A DNA stretch of 19,895 nt from Korarchaeum sp964519515 (lineage in GTDB: Archaea; Korarchaeota; Korarchaeia; Korarchaeales; Korarchaeaceae). This document shows positions 5,883 through 12,591 of this stretch, piece after piece. Location: NCBI GenBank assembly GCA_964519515.1, contig CAZFIJ010000007.1, positions 1 through 19,895 on the forward strand, written 5' to 3'. The translations under genes and the position numbers were made by a program. The notes under the pieces were generated by a model. It worked only from the letters and a program-made list of their open reading frames with translations, ran no database searches and was not told the DNA's origin. Positions within the stretch are counted from its first letter, which is position 1. Each line of letters begins with the position of its first letter.

Positions 5883-7958
5883 ATGCGTAAGTCGGTCCTG
5901 GTCCTCCTGATATTCTCGTTGATCATACCTCTAGCAATAAATGAAGTCAATAAGTGCACGGGGAATAGATGTACGGGGAGCATAAGCCTTAGTGCAAATG
6001 TTCCAAAAGCGGTGAAAGCAGGGCAACGTGTAGGTGTCAGCGCTAGCATGAGCGGGAATTGTGAATGCGGTATCACTACTTGTAGCCTCAGCATAAAGGC
6101 GGATAATGGTGATTGTCAGACTTCTGGGAATTGTTGGGGTAAATCCGGTTATTGTAATGTAGGTAATGCGCCTGGTGGGGAATTCCAGATATGCGCTTCG
6201 GGTAGTTTCGAGGGGCCACCCTGTAGCCAAGGCGATTTGCCTGGTAGCACGGGTCCCATGATGGAATGTTCCTCTAGAGCTTACATAGTGGGCGTACCTG
6301 ATTTCTCAGCATCAGCTAATCCAACTACGTTACCTAAGCAAGGCTCTATCACGATAAAAGCTAGTAAACTGGATGCGATAGATGATGGCTACGGTACCTT
6401 GAGCGTAATCGCTAGCTTTAACGGGGACGATTATACGCTGAGTAAAGTAGGGAGCGGGACATTCGAGCGTACAATAAATTACGATATGAGGAATAAGCCT
6501 ACTGGAGTGATTCAAATAACTGTTACGGTCACTAAAACTTATTCAGGTGTCTCTGACTCTAAGAGCAAGAGCCTTAGCGTCATGCTCCAGGGATCTCCAC
6601 CCTCAATAAGCGTTAATGCTCCTAGTGAGGTTAAGAGAGGCGATACCATCACTATAATGATAGATGAAGCTGACGGGGATGATGTAGAAGCCAGCCTCGA
6701 ATTAGGAGGTGGGGGTTACTCTTTAAGTAGGGGGAACAATCCAGTGAGGATAGATCTACCTAAGGGAGAATACAGTGGAAGTGTACAAGCTAGGGACGTA
6801 GATGGAAGCGTGAGTAAGGGCTTTAACATAAGGGTCCTGGGTTCACCGCCCACTATAAGCTTGAGCATACTTGATCAAATGAAGAGAGGAGATAGCTTCA
6901 CCGTCACCGTAGAGGAAGAGGACGGAGATAGCGTTACTGCTAGTGTAACTATAGGCGGGAGGAGTTTCAGTATAGGGAGGGGAAGTAATACCGTAAAGAT
7001 CCCAAGGGATCTGGAAGCAGGACAATATACGATAGAAGCTGTAGCGAGAGATGAAGATGGAGAGGCTACCGCTAGAGCTTCATTCACTTTAATGAATGAG
7101 GAACCTAAAGTTTCAGTGAGCGTTGATAAAACGAGAGTAAGTGTGGGAGAGGCGATTAAAATAAGAGTAGAGGCTAGTGATGATTCTCCAGGTTTAGATG
7201 TGAGGACTATCGTTGGCGATAAGGAATTCAGTGGTGTAGGGACATTTGAATATATACCGAGAAAGGAGGGCACCTTGACGGTAAAGGTAGTAGCTACAGA
7301 TATGGATGGCGTCTCTGTAACGGATGAGATAAGCGTGGAAGTGACGGCCTCAAGCGGTGGAGGTAGCTCTGGAGGCTCAGGTAGTGGATCTGGAGGAAGC
7401 TCAGGCGGTGGGTCAAGTAGCTCGAGTAATAGTAGCAGTGGTTCGTCAGGAGGCTCTGGGAGTAGCAGCAATAGCTCAGAGGGTATCCCCGGTAATTCAA
7501 CTTTAATTAAAGTCAGCGGGGTGAAGAACGAGACAGTGAGACTAGAGGTGCATCCTCCTGAGCCTTGCGTAGGGGATGAAGTAACTGTAAAAGTATTTTC
7601 ACCATATAAGGGCTTACTAGCCTTAGTAAACCCGGAGAAGAGGGAAGTAGCTAATACCGGACTTACAGTACTGAAGTACATCGTGGACGAGGAGGGGACT
7701 TGGGTAGCCAAATTCTACTACAACGATGGGAAGCCTAAAGTGGCTAGCTTGAGCTTCACCGTGAAAGCTAAGTTGATGGAGAATATGGACAATGAGATGA
7801 ATAATACAGTAGAAAGTAAGCTTAAGAGCGAGCTTGAGCTTAAAACTCTCTCAATACCTTGCGAAGTCCCAGTTAAGAACGTATTCGACGTTCCTTGGTA
7901 CTTGCTAGCGATAACTACGTTGTTCATAGTCTTAGCGGTCAGGAGGTTGAAATTATGA
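5883..7958 (+). CDS. Cys-rich Ig-like-repeat surface protein with C-terminal membrane anchor
   Basis: Unrecognised exported protein, 691 aa. Residues 1-20 form a Sec-type signal (MRKS, then a hydrophobic run to LIIPLA). Residues 24-130 hold 11 cysteines, suggesting a disulfide-tied module. Three similar beta domains follow (about 237-319, 320-402, 403-485). The first two begin GSPPSIS/GSPPTIS with KRGD soon after; all carry DxDG near the end (DVDG, DEDG, DMDG), as in PKD/cadherin-like Ca-binding folds. A Ser/Gly/Asn linker (490-538) with N-glycosylation sequons, a fourth beta domain (about 540-632) and a membrane helix at 670-686 followed by RRLKL complete it. It heads the cluster, overlaps the next gene as ATGA and is probably leaderless. 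An adhesin or cell-surface component of the filament/secretion machine encoded behind it is inferred, not shown. Confidence 0.8.
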   Translation: MRKSVLVLLIFSLIIPLAINEVNKCTGNRCTGSISLSANVPKAVKAGQRVGVSASMSGNCECGITTCSLSIKADNGDCQTSGNCWGKSGYCNVGNAPGGEFQICASGSFEGPPCSQGDLPGSTGPMMECSSRAYIVGVPDFSASANPTTLPKQGSITIKASKLDAIDDGYGTLSVIASFNGDDYTLSKVGSGTFERTINYDMRNKPTGVIQITVTVTKTYSGVSDSKSKSLSVMLQGSPPSISVNAPSEVKRGDTITIMIDEADGDDVEASLELGGGGYSLSRGNNPVRIDLPKGEYSGSVQARDVDGSVSKGFNIRVLGSPPTISLSILDQMKRGDSFTVTVEEEDGDSVTASVTIGGRSFSIGRGSNTVKIPRDLEAGQYTIEAVARDEDGEATARASFTLMNEEPKVSVSVDKTRVSVGEAIKIRVEASDDSPGLDVRTIVGDKEFSGVGTFEYIPRKEGTLTVKVVATDMDGVSVTDEISVEVTASSGGGSSGGSGSGSGGSSGGGSSSSSNSSSGSSGGSGSSSNSSEGIPGNSTLIKVSGVKNETVRLEVHPPEPCVGDEVTVKVFSPYKGLLALVNPEKREVANTGLTVLKYIVDEEGTWVAKFYYNDGKPKVASLSFTVKAKLMENMDNEMNNTVESKLKSELELKTLSIPCEVPVKNVFDVPWYLLAITTLFIVLAVRRLKL

Positions 7959-8596
7959 GGGCTAGAATACTAGCCCTTTCCCTCATATTTCTGGGCCTTC
8001 TCCTCGCTTATTTAGGGATGGATACATTAGTATGGCATAAAGTAGGTTTCCTCGAGAGCGGGACTTACGAAGTACTGGATTGTAACGCGACTTACATCAA
8101 GATCGCTGGAAATGGAAGCATATGCTTAGGTCTTTACAGAATAGAAGCTAGGAAGGTAGCGGAAGGTAGTAAATTAAGCGTGAAAGCTGAATTACCAATG
8201 GTAGTAGCTGAGGGAGACGTGGAAATCAATGGGAGACTTTATAAGCTCGTAGATGGTGCTACTCTGCTTTTCAGGACTGAAGAGTTGAATATAGAAGGCT
8301 ATGCTTCGGTTTTCGATATCAACTTACTCAGGGAGAGAGCTAAAGTAGAGGAAGGGGAAGGATGGACGAAGATCTATTGCAACCCAGATTCTAAAGTCCT
8401 AATGAGGGGAGATAACGTGAGATATGAAGCCCAAGCCCATCAGGAATCCCTATCCCTTCCCTTAAGCTTAGCTCTGATAGCGGCCGGATTGTTCTTAGCG
8501 TTATTGAGGAGAGGTGGGGAGGAGGCTGAAGATGGAATTGGCGGAGGCGGAGAGGAGAGCGGAAGAGATAGCTCAACAGTTGTTGAGGAAACATAA
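7955..8596 (+). CDS. Bitopic membrane protein of the filament-like cluster
   Basis: Not recognised; 213 aa from ATG 7955, which overlaps the previous stop as ATGA (an in-frame upstream ATG at 7895 lies inside that gene and is rejected). It has an N-terminal hydrophobic helix (about 4-24), a beta-rich outer region with three cysteines and NAT/NGS sequons, a second membrane helix (about 166-186, then LLRRGG), and an acidic, Gly-rich cytoplasmic tail of about 25 residues. The tail coding sequence overlaps the ATPase gene by 65 bp in another frame, so the two are probably translated together. A role linking the outer surface to the cytoplasmic ATPase is plausible inference. Confidence 0.75.
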   Translation: MRARILALSLIFLGLLLAYLGMDTLVWHKVGFLESGTYEVLDCNATYIKIAGNGSICLGLYRIEARKVAEGSKLSVKAELPMVVAEGDVEINGRLYKLVDGATLLFRTEELNIEGYASVFDINLLRERAKVEEGEGWTKIYCNPDSKVLMRGDNVRYEAQAHQESLSLPLSLALIAAGLFLALLRRGGEEAEDGIGGGGEESGRDSSTVVEET

Positions 8597-10079
8597 GGGG
8601 AGAGCTCTTAAGATCAGCTTCGGATTGAGAGAAGGGAGATTGAGTAAGCTGAGGATGAGAATGAAGGGGATGTTCTCAAAACTTCTGAATCTCCTCTTTA
8701 AGTTGAAGAATAATAAGAAGTTGAAGCGAATCGGTAAAGAGCTTTACCTTTTCTTCGCTCTAGATGAAGTGGAGAAGTCCGTAAGGAAGCTGAAGGGGAG
8801 GGGGAAAAGGGGAGAGGAAAAGAAAGGGATCAGGATTAAACTACCCAAGATCTCCATAAAGAAGGAAATAGGCTCGAAGATTCAGCTGCCACCTCCTCCT
8901 GAGGGTATCGAAATACCTTTCCCAGGCGGAAAGCTCATATTGAACGGTACCGAAGCTATTTACTACCCTCACAGCTACCCTGATCACTTAATCCAAGTCC
9001 ACATTCTGGCTAGGATGCTTAGAGGTATATACCCTGAGACTTACGAGAATCAAGGGGACTTGCTTTGGAAGAGCGTTGAGCTCAGGAAGGAGAGAGCTTC
9101 CGCGTACCTTGAGGAGATAGGGGTGAAAAATGAAGAGCTAGCTCTAGAAGGGGCTCTACGCTCAACGAAACTATGGCCTACGCTAGCTATAATGATGGCT
9201 GAGGACGTGACCGAAGGTTACGCTTTTCTCGGCTCTAACCTGATATTAGATCATATAATTCACGGGAGGATCAGGGTGAAGAATTATGTATTCGACGAGG
9301 AAGAGCTAGAGAAATTCAAGACTTTCATTGAAGCAGATATCAACGCGGGCTTCGAGTTCAGAAAAAGCTTAGCTGAGGTAGATATAACTCTGGGCCGAAG
9401 CAAGTTCAGAATAGCGTTGGATATACCTCCAGCGAGTAGAGGCTCCCTAGATATAAGGAATTTATCCGCGATATCGAAGCTCTCGCTACCCCGCTTGATA
9501 AAGCTAGGGAGTATAAATGAGGAGGAAGCTTCAACGATCTTGAAAAGCATTGAGCTAGGCCTACCCATCTTAATCTTCGGGAGGACTGGCGTTGGAAAAA
9601 CCACACTAGCTAACGCATTACTAGCTTGTCTTCCTAAAGGGTTGAGGTTGATAAGCGTCGAGGAAGTCAGGGAGATCGAAGATCTCAGTATTTACGGTCA
9701 GCATCATAGTCCTTATGAAGTCTCAGGGAAGTTCGATTTCATCCGCTTCTTACTTCATAGAAATCCCGATGTGGTCTTTCTGGGGGAGATATTGACCAAG
9801 GAGGCAGCTGAAGCCTTTCAGCTGGCTTATAGCTCCGGCTTAAAAGTAATAGCTACGACGCATGCTCGAGGTTTCCCCGAACTCGTGGAGAAGTGGGAGA
9901 GCTTCGGGCAGGAGTTACCTCGAGATACTCTAGCTATACTGATGAGAGATAAGAGAGTAGTTGAGATGAGGAGGTGGAACGATGGTTGGCACCCCGTCGA
10001 TATGGACTCAGATTACCTAGACTTCTTGAGGAAGCTTGAGGGAGCTGATACGAATGAGGATGTTGCAAGCAGAAAGTAA
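8532..10079 (+). CDS. Type II/IV secretion-type ATPase (VirB11/TadA/FlaI superfamily)
   Basis: Hexameric motor ATPase expected to drive assembly of a type IV filament or secretion pseudopilus. The 515-aa protein has a basic N-terminal third (many Lys/Arg, about 20-110), a Pro-rich PPPPEG hinge, then the N2-like domain and the RecA-like motor: GRTGVGKTT (Walker A, Lys356), HRNPD-VVFLGEI (Walker B, Glu419) and ATTHARG (His box). The PASRGSLDIRNLS segment matches the R-x-S-I-R region of the superfamily. The usual Arg after GE(I/V) is Leu here. ATG 8532 follows GGAGGAGG at ideal spacing; GTG 8514 is also in frame. It overlaps the next gene (platform protein). Which subfamily it belongs to cannot be settled by eye. 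Confidence 0.9.
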   Translation: MELAEAERRAEEIAQQLLRKHKGRALKISFGLREGRLSKLRMRMKGMFSKLLNLLFKLKNNKKLKRIGKELYLFFALDEVEKSVRKLKGRGKRGEEKKGIRIKLPKISIKKEIGSKIQLPPPPEGIEIPFPGGKLILNGTEAIYYPHSYPDHLIQVHILARMLRGIYPETYENQGDLLWKSVELRKERASAYLEEIGVKNEELALEGALRSTKLWPTLAIMMAEDVTEGYAFLGSNLILDHIIHGRIRVKNYVFDEEELEKFKTFIEADINAGFEFRKSLAEVDITLGRSKFRIALDIPPASRGSLDIRNLSAISKLSLPRLIKLGSINEEEASTILKSIELGLPILIFGRTGVGKTTLANALLACLPKGLRLISVEEVREIEDLSIYGQHHSPYEVSGKFDFIRFLLHRNPDVVFLGEILTKEAAEAFQLAYSSGLKVIATTHARGFPELVEKWESFGQELPRDTLAILMRDKRVVEMRRWNDGWHPVDMDSDYLDFLRKLEGADTNEDVASRK

Positions 10080-10956
10080 GACGGTAGAGAGGATAAAGTT
10101 AGTCCAAAAATTTGTGATAGGTTACCTCAGCTCCCCAGCGTTAGGTCTGATGGCCTTAGGTAGATATGAGAGCGTGGCTGTCGAAGGAGTTCGAACTCGC
10201 GAAGCAGTTTATGAGGCGTTGGGCTCCCTCAAGAAGTATCTAGCAGGCTTATTAGAGGGAGCTGAGGGGGAATCAGCTACTAAGGCAGCATTAACATTAA
10301 TTTCTCGACTCTATGAGGAGGATTTAAAGGAGAGGAGGAACTGGATAGAAATAGGGATAACGCTATCTTTAGGTTTGAGTCTCTTCATAGCCTTCCTCTC
10401 TTACAGGACCTATATTCCCCCTTTCATCTCCTTACTCCTCCTCTTATTCTACCCTTTCGTCCCTAGGTACAGAGAGTTGGAGGTAGAGGATCCCAATATA
10501 GCTGATAGCATGGCTAATGACTTAGAGAGGGGGGCTGGCGTTGTATACGCTTTGAGGCACCTCAGACTATATGAAGCGAGTGTAGTCGATGATGTTACTC
10601 TACCTAGCTACTTCGAGTTCCTGAAGGTAGTATCGAATAGGGAAGCGTTGACGAGCATGATGAGGAGAACTGCATCTATACTGAGAGCCCTAAGCGAGAT
10701 ATTAGATGAGTGGAGAGCAGGGCTTAAATCCACGAGAATTCTACTCTTAGTTTCCCTCATCTTAGTAGCATTGATAAATGTAGCTCTCTCTTACATTTTA
10801 GGACAATTGGGCCTCCGCGTGCCTCTCCTAACTTTATTCTCTTTAGGACTAGCAGTAGCTATATTGATATCGAAGCCCTTAGGGTATTCGATTCAAGCTG
10901 GGTCAGCTTACTCCTTATCCTTCCTATCGGCCAGTTACCTCCTTCAGATTTTATAA
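10054..10956 (+). CDS. TadC/GspF-like membrane platform protein
   Basis: Probable inner-membrane platform partner of the ATPase. The 300-aa protein has a cytoplasmic N-terminal part (1-95), two membrane helices (about 98-115, 122-138), a cytoplasmic helical segment (about 140-227) with a GspF-like pattern (MANDLERGAGVVYALRHL), and two or three further helices (about 228-248, 255-272, 282-300). This equals a single type II secretion F domain, about half the size of archaellum FlaJ and closer to bacterial TadC. ATG 10054 has GAGGGAG about 9 nt upstream; TTG 10036 and ATG 10060 are alternatives. It overlaps the ATPase gene by 26 bp, the classic motor-platform pairing. Confidence 0.78.
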   Translation: MRMLQAESKTVERIKLVQKFVIGYLSSPALGLMALGRYESVAVEGVRTREAVYEALGSLKKYLAGLLEGAEGESATKAALTLISRLYEEDLKERRNWIEIGITLSLGLSLFIAFLSYRTYIPPFISLLLLLFYPFVPRYRELEVEDPNIADSMANDLERGAGVVYALRHLRLYEASVVDDVTLPSYFEFLKVVSNREALTSMMRRTASILRALSEILDEWRAGLKSTRILLLVSLILVALINVALSYILGQLGLRVPLLTLFSLGLAVAILISKPLGYSIQAGSAYSLSFLSASYLLQIL

Positions 10957-10976
10957 AAAAGGAGGAAGGGGATCTA

Positions 10977-11261
10977 TTATTTCCCGACTGTAGTATTCCC
11001 AGCTGCCGTATTTCCAGTGGTAGTCGTATTACTTCCAGTTCCTCCGTTACTCCCTCCTCCGAAGAAGATACTATCTAAAGAATCGTAGAGCCAATTGACG
11101 AAGTTCATCCAACTATTCCATGCATTGCCTAGGTCGACCCATGCCCTAGTCCCAGCCTCAGATGCTATCTTCCAAGCTCCCTCCGCTAGCATGAGGGGAG
11201 CTGTGACTATTAGGGCTACCGTTATCAGGATCAGGAGGATGGTCTCAATGGTCTGTTGCAT
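10977..11261 (-). CDS. Pilin-like small membrane protein, reversed within the cluster
   Basis: A 94-aa protein: MQQTIE, then an unbroken hydrophobic helix (about 7-27), an aromatic middle with five Trp (W30 to W57), and a Gly/Asn/Thr-rich tail from residue 68 with two NTT sequons. If only the initiator Met is removed, Glu falls at position 5, the conserved spot of type IV pilins, but no charged leader or G/A cleavage site precedes it. It lies on the minus strand between the platform gene and the small-protein cascade, 20 bp tail-to-tail from the former. A TTTAAA box 24 bp before the ATG and no Shine-Dalgarno indicate a leaderless, separately controlled transcript, as expected for an abundant filament subunit. 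The pilin role is inferred. Confidence 0.68.
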   Translation of the reverse strand: MQQTIETILLILITVALIVTAPLMLAEGAWKIASEAGTRAWVDLGNAWNSWMNFVNWLYDSLDSIFFGGGSNGGTGSNTTTTGNTAAGNTTVGK

Positions 11262-11363
11262 AATAGTCCGGGGCGGCAGAGATTTAAAGCACGATATATT
11301 CGTGAAAGAACTCTTTATTTTCAGAAAACTCTTAAGCTTTAAAGATTAGGAGGAGTGACTTAT
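11262..11363. promoter_or_regulatory. Divergent promoter region, pilin-like gene versus small-protein operon
   Basis: Minus side: CTTTAAATC (11289-11282) is the TATA box, centred 24 bp from ATG 11261. Immediately upstream of it lies CACGATATATTCGTG (11290-11304), a palindrome with 5-bp arms that could be an operator or activator site. Plus side: CTTTATTTT (11313-11321) would place a start near 11340, leaving a leader with AGGAGGAGTGA (11348-11358) before ATG 11364. A direct repeat AACTCTT occurs at 11309-11315 and 11327-11333. Confidence 0.5.
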
Positions 11364-11504
11364 ATGATGAGGCTCATATACTTAATCCTGCTGGGTATTC
11401 CCGCGCTCCTGATCTCACTCTCATCCGCCCCTCTCTACTACCCCTTAGCTGCAGCTCTCTTCTTCGTCTCGCTATGGAGGGAGTTGAATGATTCTCTCGA
11501 TTGA
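11364..11504 (+). CDS. Small two-helix membrane protein (46 aa)
   Basis: Short ORF starting MMRLIYLILLGIPALLIS and ending LWRELNDSLD, with two hydrophobic segments (about 3-20 and 25-40). No family recognised. The evidence that it is real: AGGAGG/GGAGTGA 5 nt before tandem ATG codons (11364, 11367), a predicted TATA box upstream, and a 17-bp overlap with the next gene. It is the first gene of the distal part of the filament-like cluster. Confidence 0.6.
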   Translation: MMRLIYLILLGIPALLISLSSAPLYYPLAAALFFVSLWRELNDSLD

Positions 11505-11889
11505 GAGAGTGCTGTTAACATTGATAGGCTTGGCTACGATCATCGCGATATTACCAGCGATTAATCAGGGGATGGAGGGAATAGAAGCAGAGAGAAACAA
11601 AAATTGTGTCCATATAGCCGCGAGAGCAGTTGATCTAGCCATAACTAATAGTATAGGAGGTGGAGTTTCCTCAGGCTACATCTTCCTGCCCGTTAAAGTT
11701 TCGTATAGATGCGAAGGCGGGAACGTATACCTCGAGGCAGGGAATGCATCAGCCAGCTTGAGCTACCCGTTTAGATTGAGCTGCTCCGGAGAGGCTTACT
11801 TATATGGTAGGTTCACGGCTTCATGGCACAGTGATCGAGGGAATGCTATAGTTGAGTTGAGGTGGTCGGGGCTTGGAGGGAAGCATTAG
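11488..11889 (+). CDS. Pilin-like exported protein (133 aa)
   Basis: Begins MILSIERVLL, with a hydrophobic helix (about 7-25) directly after Glu6, followed by a beta-rich extracytoplasmic domain with three cysteines (CVHIA, RCEGG, SCSGE) and a terminal WSGLGGKH. A single N-terminal helix plus a beta head is the layout of type IV pilins and minor pseudopilins. As in the reversed 94-aa protein, the acidic residue would be position 5 after Met removal, and no leader peptide precedes it. It overlaps both neighbours (17 bp each side). Minor pilin is the working guess; no family was recognised. Confidence 0.65.
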   Translation: MILSIERVLLTLIGLATIIAILPAINQGMEGIEAERNKNCVHIAARAVDLAITNSIGGGVSSGYIFLPVKVSYRCEGGNVYLEAGNASASLSYPFRLSCSGEAYLYGRFTASWHSDRGNAIVELRWSGLGGKH

Positions 11890-12064
11890 AGAGATACTTC
11901 TAGATCTAATTACCTTAGCTATCGTCTTAGCCCTGATATCTCTTCTAACTCTAGCTGATCAACTCTTCGATGAAAACGAGGAGGCTGAGATCCGAAAAGC
12001 CATAGAAGAAGTTCGAAGGCTAGCTGAACCTCTAGGATTAGACGCCAGTGGTTATGGGGGATGA
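11873..12064 (+). CDS. Small membrane protein with pilin-like N-terminus (63 aa)
   Basis: TTG start at 11873, placed by GGTGGT six bases upstream, so it overlaps the previous gene. The chain reads GSIREILLDL, then a hydrophobic segment (about 9-28), then a charged amphipathic helix (about 31-53) with EEAEIRKAIEEVRRL and a GYGG end. An IRE-ILL stretch resembles the IE-xx-LL entry to the helix in the neighbouring pilin-like proteins. It overlaps the next ORF as ATGA. No known family. Confidence 0.6.
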   Translation: MEGSIREILLDLITLAIVLALISLLTLADQLFDENEEAEIRKAIEEVRRLAEPLGLDASGYGG

Positions 12065-12135
12065 ATATGGAGGAAATAGAGCTCCTAATTGTCGTAACAA
12101 CCCTAAGCTTTCTGATAATCTGGGTGTTAGTATGA
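12061..12135 (+). CDS. 24-residue single-helix membrane peptide
   Basis: MNMEEIELLIVVTT continues as a hydrophobic helix and ends WVLV-TGA. Its ATG overlaps the previous stop (ATGA) and its stop overlaps the next ATG (ATGA), so it fills the gap between two genes exactly. The second ATG (12067) would place Glu at residue 5 before the helix. GGGGG precedes the start. Either a genuine micro-subunit of the filament-like machine or a coupling ORF; expression is unproven. Confidence 0.45.
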   Translation: MNMEEIELLIVVTTLSFLIIWVLV

Positions 12136-12383
12136 GACTCTTATTAGCTATACTCATCTCCTCATTTTTGCTCTTCCTAATCTTCCTGAAGCCTATCTTC
12201 ATCCATCAGGGATATCAAGTAGAATGGAAGGAAGAAGTAGTATTAGAGTCGCTCTCTCGAGTTAAGGAGTTAGGATATGGGTTGCTGATGAATGGAACGG
12301 TGAAGGAATGTAACTCCTCTGAGATAGCTTATTGTCTCATGATCCCAGGACTGAATGAGTTTTTGAGAGTTGAAAGGGGATAG
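12132..12383 (+). CDS. Membrane-anchored small protein (83 aa)
   Basis: From ATG 12132 the protein starts MRLLLAILISSFLLFLIFLK (signal anchor, 2-23) and continues as a short outer domain with two cysteines (KECNSSE, AYCLMI). A longer in-frame reading from 12048 would add a hydrophilic stretch without a family match, and that segment is read in another frame by the 24-residue ORF, so I prefer 12132. Coupled to the upstream ORF by ATGA. Family unknown; part of the cluster by position. Confidence 0.6.
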   Translation: MRLLLAILISSFLLFLIFLKPIFIHQGYQVEWKEEVVLESLSRVKELGYGLLMNGTVKECNSSEIAYCLMIPGLNEFLRVERG

Positions 12384-12387
12384 GAGT

Positions 12388-12591
12388 ATGAGTATAGTGA
12401 AGATCTTACATCTTGAGATCTATAGTGAGGTCCCCGAGGATCTGGAGGCATTAAAGGGTATTTTAAAGGTGATAGACACCTTAAGGGAGCAATTTAGAAA
12501 GGAAGGGGTGATATATGAGGAACTAGTGGATATCGATAAATCAGGATTGAGAATATGGGTAGAAGTCGATAAAAAAAGGGGAGAGGAATGA
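12388..12591 (+). CDS. Small soluble protein of the filament-like cluster (67 aa)
   Basis: The only clearly soluble member of the distal cascade: MSIVKILHLEIYSEVPEDLE, a central charged helix (about 23-40), and a strand LRIWVEVDKK, so probably a beta-alpha-beta fold in the cytoplasm. ATG 12388 is preceded by AGGGGAT; the TTG at 12370 is an alternative. It ends in an A7 run (12571-12577) a few codons before its stop, and overlaps the next gene as ATGA. A -1 slip on A7 would join it to the following membrane protein. Function unknown. Confidence 0.6.
   Translation: MSIVKILHLEIYSEVPEDLEALKGILKVIDTLREQFRKEGVIYEELVDIDKSGLRIWVEVDKKRGEE

Noticed and set aside
7350..7500. Possible tandem DNA repeat or CRISPR-like array
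   Set aside because: The repetitiveness is a Ser/Gly codon run within one coding frame; there are no regular repeat-spacer units, and none was seen elsewhere in the window.
6875..7711. 278-aa minus-strand reading frame inside the surface-protein gene
   Set aside because: It is Leu/Pro/Ser/Thr low-complexity produced by the complement of the repeat and Ser/Gly linker codons; no start signal; the plus-strand gene has a signal peptide and domain repeats.
12048..12131. 28-residue N-terminal extension of the 83-aa protein
   Set aside because: The extension is hydrophilic ahead of a signal anchor, and the same bases encode a coupled ORF in another frame.
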